From positions 1 through 32,435 of the forward strand of contig JAADGD010000158.1 in assembly GCA_013152515.1 (NCBI GenBank): a stretch of 32,435 nt of DNA, written 5' to 3'. Below are positions 27,913 to 32,435 of this stretch, one piece after another. Positions within the stretch are counted from its first letter, which is position 1. Every line of letters starts with the position of its first letter. This stretch comes from Planctomycetota bacterium. Lineage in GTDB: Bacteria; Planctomycetota; Planctomycetia; Pirellulales; Lacipirellulaceae. A program made the translations under genes and the position numbers. The notes beneath the pieces were generated by a model. The model was not told where the DNA came from. It searched no databases and was given only the letters and a program-made list of their open reading frames with translations.

Positions 27913-30900
27913 CTAACCACCACTCCATATTTTCCCGCCAATTTTCTGCAATCCGCCCGTCCCCGCCCCGGCCTTTTTCTGGACATCCCGTCTTGCCGGT
28001 GGTTCTGGCGAGCGCGGTCGGTCAGTAAACGCGAGCCTGATTTTCCGCGTACTCATCTCGACAACGGCTTCGTGAAGCTCTGTGTCGGAGGCTCGCAAGA
28101 AAAAGTAATGCGACGACTGCGGCAAGGTTTCGTCATGAAAAAGCATTCTTCCCGAAGACTTTTCTAGCAACAGGATACCCATCTCTGGCTTCGTACGATT
28201 TCTGGCTTGACGATGGATGTTCCCCGCAAAAGCAATCATCGGTAAGTCAACCGGCTGAGTCAGCACCAACGGCAGACCTTGGACCTCCGCCGGGCGATCC
28301 CACATTGCCCGCCCTGACTGGCGATCAAACGCATAGACTTGGCCAGTAAATGCTTTGCTATAATCCGTTCCATTCAAACCTTTGACAGGGCGATTTCCGA
28401 AAGCCTCGCCCGGTTGTTGCACGGCGAGAACGAAGCTTTTGGTCCCGACCATCAAATGTACCTCATTGGACGAAAGGTTCGCTTCGATTGGCTGATCCAC
28501 CAAGAATTCGCCATCATGGATATCGAGGATCGTGCAATGTCCCGTCGGCCCCACAATGGCAGCATAACGGTTTTGCGCCACATCGACGAGCGAGTTTTTC
28601 TCGAAGTCATGTTTCCACAACACTTCACTCTGCAACGAATCGATCGAGGAAAGTTCCCAACGTCGATCAGCTCGCTTCCGCCAGCGAACGACCTGCCGGC
28701 CCACGGTCGCCAACTGTTCTTTCCAAGCCGGCAAGTTGTGTGCCGTCTCGCCTAAGCGACGACCATCGACCGTACTAAACACCAAAGCGTGCTTCGTGTT
28801 CTTGGGCACAGCAAACACATACTCCTCGTCGCCGTAAAGATCGCAGCCTAGGGGAAGCTTGTCTTGCGACCACTTGATTTCTCCACTCAATACATCCACG
28901 CAGACCAACCGTTGCTCGATCTGGAAGACGCAACTGTCGCGAGAGATCGGCCCGATCAGCCCTAACCAATTGCCATTATTCTGGGGTCGATTTGAGCGAA
29001 GTCTGCCGAGTCTTCCTTGCAGCCTAGTGTTATGTCGATTGAGTCCACGTTGATGAAGGTACATCAAATTACTCGTGGTATTCATGCGCCACAATGCTTG
29101 GCCACTGGAGGACAAAGTGTCGTAAGCCACGATCTGGCGACCGAGTGAAACCACTAATAGATTGCCGCGAGAAACGCCATAAACGCTCCCTGGCACATTC
29201 ATCATCCGCTGAGTGCCTTGATCAAGCTTCGCCTGAAAAAAATCGCGACCGAAGCTATCTCGTACGGTGAGGACACGGTTGTGTCCAGATACCACACCCA
29301 AAAGTGTTACGTTACAGTTACCCAGTACCGCGTCACTCCGTTCGAGATAGATCCCAGAACGCGGAATACTACCTCTTTGGGCTCCACCCGTAGCTTTCGA
29401 TTCTTCTACAGATAAGTCCACACGTCCATACGGCCAACTCGGCTGAATGCTATCCTCCGCAGAAGCCCACTCTGCCAAACATTGCAGGCCGGTCATTCCA
29501 GGCAAGCACTCAGCCTCGGCCAACGCACTCCGTAACTGCTGATCGTAGGTCACGGCTAAAAAAGGTTTCCCCGCTTTGTGCAACAGACGCGAGCTGTTGG
29601 CGATCGCAGCCCGACGCACATTCGGATTTGCGGACTCGATCAATTTCAACAAGAGCTGCTGCGAGGCGAGCAACTCGCCTTGAGCAAGATATTCGGTGGC
29701 GAGTTCGATTCCCAGTGATTCCGTCGACTCTAGCGATCCAAAACAGTCGTAAAACGACCGCCAGACGCTTGTGTCTGCGACTTGCCTTGTCTGTTCTAAC
29801 AGCGGCCCAAATTGCTCGGTGATTTGCTCTCGTTGGTCCTGGCTAGCAGACGTCCAAGCTGCTGCGACCTGCGCTGCCAACCAGCGTTCGCCGCTGACAT
29901 GATGTTCTCGGCCAATCGAAAGCTCGGTCTCTAGCAATGCTAACTCGTCGTAAGCTTTGAGACAGACCTCAAAAGCCTCGGCAGCCCGCCCAAGCTCCAG
30001 CAGACCTTGCGACTGCAAACGCATCAACGTAAACCGCTCTTCGGCAGATCCCTGCTGAATCTGCGCTAACAACGGCAAGTACGTTCGATACTCGGCAAAT
30101 TCTTCATCCAGCGCCGCGACCAAGGCCTCGCCGAGTACCTCGCGAGTACGAATATCATCGGGCTCCGATTCGTAAGCCTTGCTAAGCAACTCGACCGCTC
30201 GAGAGAGCTGGCCCTCGTTATAAGCAATTTCGCCCAGCGTGCGCAACGCTTCAAAGTCGGTAGGGCTGGTAACTAGTCGTCGCTCAGACTCCTCACGCAA
30301 GACATCGACCTGCTCGAAGCAATCCAAATAGCGCCCAGTTTGAGAAATCACCGCTCCCCGATAGCAAATTAAATTGCCAAGCTGCTGCCCATCGCGCGAA
30401 CTTGCATGGGCGACCATTTTGCCTGTCGCGACATCCACGGCGATTACCTGTGCATTCGACAAAGGTAAAAAATATTGACCCTTACTGAAAAAACCGCTCC
30501 CGGTCGGGATACCATCGTCGGGCAAATTCATATTCTCAGACGACCAAGCAGGCTTGCCATCGGCAAGACGTAATGCCGTTATTTTACGATTCCCAACAAG
30601 CAGGACGCGGCCCTCCTGATCTCCCTCGGAGGAGCCGACTCCATCAAGAAACTCGACGCCAGCCAAGAAGAGCGAGTCTCCGCGAGGCTGTTTCCAGATC
30701 AACCTGCCCGTGAGCAGGTCGAGGCAATGCAGTTGGTTCGATTCTGGAGGCGTCAGCAAAATCCGTCCGTCGGCAATCACCGGCACCGAGTGGACCCATT
30801 GCCGTTTGGCTTTCAACGCATAGCCCTCCAACATCCTCTGACGCTGAGTAAGCCGCCCCACCGGTTGATAGCGGTAGGCCCATGCCAAAGCTTGTTTGGC

Positions 30901-32364
30901 TAGGTCTACACCGACCACGACACCAGCGCCCGTGGGGCAAACCAACATGCCTCCGTCGTAGGAAGGCATCGATGCTTGAAGCCGGCGTTTGATATCACGG
31001 CCGATGCCCGTTTCTAAATCAGCCAGTTGTTGACGCCATCGCAGGTCGCCAGTCCTGCGGTCGAGAGCGACAAGGTAAATGGCCGTTTCGCTCTTGAGTT
31101 CCGCTAAGCAGTAGAGCGACTGCCCCACCGTGACAGGAGCACCGAGAAAGAATGCCCCCTTGAGTTCGTCGCTACGAGCCGCTCCATCAATCTCCCAGAC
31201 CAGCTTGCCTTGAGTCGGTAAATCGTAGGCACAAAGTCGGTTTGTATCGTCGTCCTGACGCTCAACGGGCATTTGCCCCATAAAACGAACCGACCGAGAA
31301 CGGTCCAACTTGGGCAACGCGAGATCGCGAATCACGTAGACACGCTTGCCATCGCTGCTGGTCGTATTGTAGAGATAATCTTCCCAAATCAGGCGGGAAA
31401 AAGACTGAGCTGACTCGAGGTTGTTTCCGTTTCTGTTTCCGTTGGCATTATCGTTCAAACGTCCGCTAACGTCCATCAAATCATGTAGCAACGCAGCCTG
31501 TTGTGGTTGGGCTTGCCAAATGCGCTTTCCCGTCTTGAAATCTATCGCTATCAAGCCATGCACTGAGCGAGTGATCACATAATCGCCCACTGCCAAGGGC
31601 GTGGCAGCAGGCAATCTCGACTTCTCTTGCCGTGCGAGCATACCCGCCATCTCTTGCTCGATGGCCTCCAACTTGTGATGCTCCAACAAACGCACCTGCC
31701 AACGCACGCGTAAGTGGGGCAAACCTCCCTCTGCATGACCGTTGCGTGCAGGATTACCGCGCGCCGTGAGCCACTGACTTACGGCAGCAACATCTTGACT
31801 CACAGGAACACCGACCGTTTGCGTCAACCAATCGACCATGCCGTTCGGAGCGGCCTGCACCAGAGAGTCTTGCCCCGAAAGCTGAACACGGCGAACTCCT
31901 CGTTCGCTGAGACTCTGCAAAACTCTTGCGGCACGATCACGATGGCCTGCCGCCAACCAACTGGTCGCTGCTAATACCGACAATTGCGGTTGGAAACGTT
32001 CCACGGCCTCAGCAGTTTCTAACAACTGCTGATAGGTTAAGGCCGCCGTCAAATGCCGCCCTTGGTCTGCTTCGTGCTGCGCAAAGAGCAGCGCCGCCTC
32101 GTGTCCAGCGGGTGTGTAAAAATAGCGTTGGGTTATTTGTCGAAGTTGTTGAATGTCACCAAGCTCGAGCGACTGCTTCAGCAGCCTGCGCGCGACAGGA
32201 CCAAATGTTGTTTCGTAGATTCGTCGTCCTTCGGGTGGTAGGTCACGAATAATCTTCCTGGCTGTTTCTTTTAATCCGGCATGTTCACTTTTGGCAGCGT
32301 CAGACGGTTTGGGCTGTTTCTGCTTTGACTGTTTCCTCTTAGGTTCTGAAGGAGCATCCCCCAC
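27913..32364 (-). CDS. Large PQQ-like beta-propeller / TPR protein; 5' end possibly truncated by the window
   Basis: PQQ-type repeats (GLIAIDFKTGKRIWQAQPQ, LVALDRRTGDLRWRQQL, LHCLDLLTGRLIWKQP, AVDVATGKMVAHAS, VCVDVLSGEIKWSQD) and TPR-like helices (LRTLGEIAYNEGQLSRAVELLSKAYESEPDD). The annotated start is GTG, and the frame stays open to the window edge. Confidence 0.85.
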   Translation of the reverse strand: MGDAPSEPKRKQSKQKQPKPSDAAKSEHAGLKETARKIIRDLPPEGRRIYETTFGPVARRLLKQSLELGDIQQLRQITQRYFYTPAGHEAALLFAQHEADQGRHLTAALTYQQLLETAEAVERFQPQLSVLAATSWLAAGHRDRAARVLQSLSERGVRRVQLSGQDSLVQAAPNGMVDWLTQTVGVPVSQDVAAVSQWLTARGNPARNGHAEGGLPHLRVRWQVRLLEHHKLEAIEQEMAGMLARQEKSRLPAATPLAVGDYVITRSVHGLIAIDFKTGKRIWQAQPQQAALLHDLMDVSGRLNDNANGNRNGNNLESAQSFSRLIWEDYLYNTTSSDGKRVYVIRDLALPKLDRSRSVRFMGQMPVERQDDDTNRLCAYDLPTQGKLVWEIDGAARSDELKGAFFLGAPVTVGQSLYCLAELKSETAIYLVALDRRTGDLRWRQQLADLETGIGRDIKRRLQASMPSYDGGMLVCPTGAGVVVGVDLAKQALAWAYRYQPVGRLTQRQRMLEGYALKAKRQWVHSVPVIADGRILLTPPESNQLHCLDLLTGRLIWKQPRGDSLFLAGVEFLDGVGSSEGDQEGRVLLVGNRKITALRLADGKPAWSSENMNLPDDGIPTGSGFFSKGQYFLPLSNAQVIAVDVATGKMVAHASSRDGQQLGNLICYRGAVISQTGRYLDCFEQVDVLREESERRLVTSPTDFEALRTLGEIAYNEGQLSRAVELLSKAYESEPDDIRTREVLGEALVAALDEEFAEYRTYLPLLAQIQQGSAEERFTLMRLQSQGLLELGRAAEAFEVCLKAYDELALLETELSIGREHHVSGERWLAAQVAAAWTSASQDQREQITEQFGPLLEQTRQVADTSVWRSFYDCFGSLESTESLGIELATEYLAQGELLASQQLLLKLIESANPNVRRAAIANSSRLLHKAGKPFLAVTYDQQLRSALAEAECLPGMTGLQCLAEWASAEDSIQPSWPYGRVDLSVEESKATGGAQRGSIPRSGIYLERSDAVLGNCNVTLLGVVSGHNRVLTVRDSFGRDFFQAKLDQGTQRMMNVPGSVYGVSRGNLLVVSLGRQIVAYDTLSSSGQALWRMNTTSNLMYLHQRGLNRHNTRLQGRLGRLRSNRPQNNGNWLGLIGPISRDSCVFQIEQRLVCVDVLSGEIKWSQDKLPLGCDLYGDEEYVFAVPKNTKHALVFSTVDGRRLGETAHNLPAWKEQLATVGRQVVRWRKRADRRWELSSIDSLQSEVLWKHDFEKNSLVDVAQNRYAAIVGPTGHCTILDIHDGEFLVDQPIEANLSSNEVHLMVGTKSFVLAVQQPGEAFGNRPVKGLNGTDYSKAFTGQVYAFDRQSGRAMWDRPAEVQGLPLVLTQPVDLPMIAFAGNIHRQARNRTKPEMGILLLEKSSGRMLFHDETLPQSSHYFFLRASDTELHEAVVEMSTRKIRLAFTDRPRSPEPPARRDVQKKAGAGTGGLQKIGGKIWSGG

Positions 32365-32435
32365 TCCGTCCTCTCTTCCCTTCTCTCCGTACCCTCCTGC
32401 TTCTCCTCCTTCTCCTCCATACCCTTTTCGCTCTT
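32363..32435. repeat. Purine/pyrimidine strand-asymmetric low-complexity tract at window edge
   Basis: Nearly all pyrimidine on the plus strand (TCCTCTCTTCCCTTCTCTCCGT...CTTCTCCTCCTTCTCCTCC). Minus strand has two similar units, GGTATGGAGGAGAAGGA and GGTACGGAGAGAAGGGA. Confidence 0.6.

Overview
This window looks like planctomycete (Pirellulales-type) DNA. That is inferred from gene content and protein style only. The left third holds a DUF1080 protein, an outer-membrane beta-barrel-like protein with a clear rho-independent terminator, a Ser/Thr protein kinase and a D-2-hydroxyacid dehydrogenase, all on the minus strand. A plus-strand pair follows: a DoxX-like membrane protein and a Tat-signal Gfo/Idh/MocA oxidoreductase. 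From about 8.6 kb to the right edge lies a ~24 kb co-directional minus-strand cluster. In transcription order it encodes a PQQ/TPR protein (5' end possibly cut by the window), a terpenoid-cyclase-like alpha/alpha-toroid protein, a MoxR ATPase, a DUF58 protein, a BatA-type VWA protein, a second large VWA protein, a DUF4175-like protein, two coiled-coil/low-complexity proteins, an NPCBM-like protein and three trypsin/PDZ (HtrA-like) proteins. Many junctions overlap (ATGA or TGATG), suggesting translational coupling. The most interesting point is that only the first of the three HtrA-like proteins keeps a His/Asp/Ser triad. The next two appear to have lost all three residues while keeping the fold and PDZ domains, and the last also carries a C-terminal alpha/beta-hydrolase-like domain that lacks its nucleophile serine. 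A second layer is a set of REP/REPIN-like palindromic repeats in intergenic gaps, plus a 16-bp element (GCTAAGCCGYGAGCGG) found once between genes and twice inside coding sequences in the same reading frame. No rRNA, tRNA, CRISPR array or transposase was recognised.
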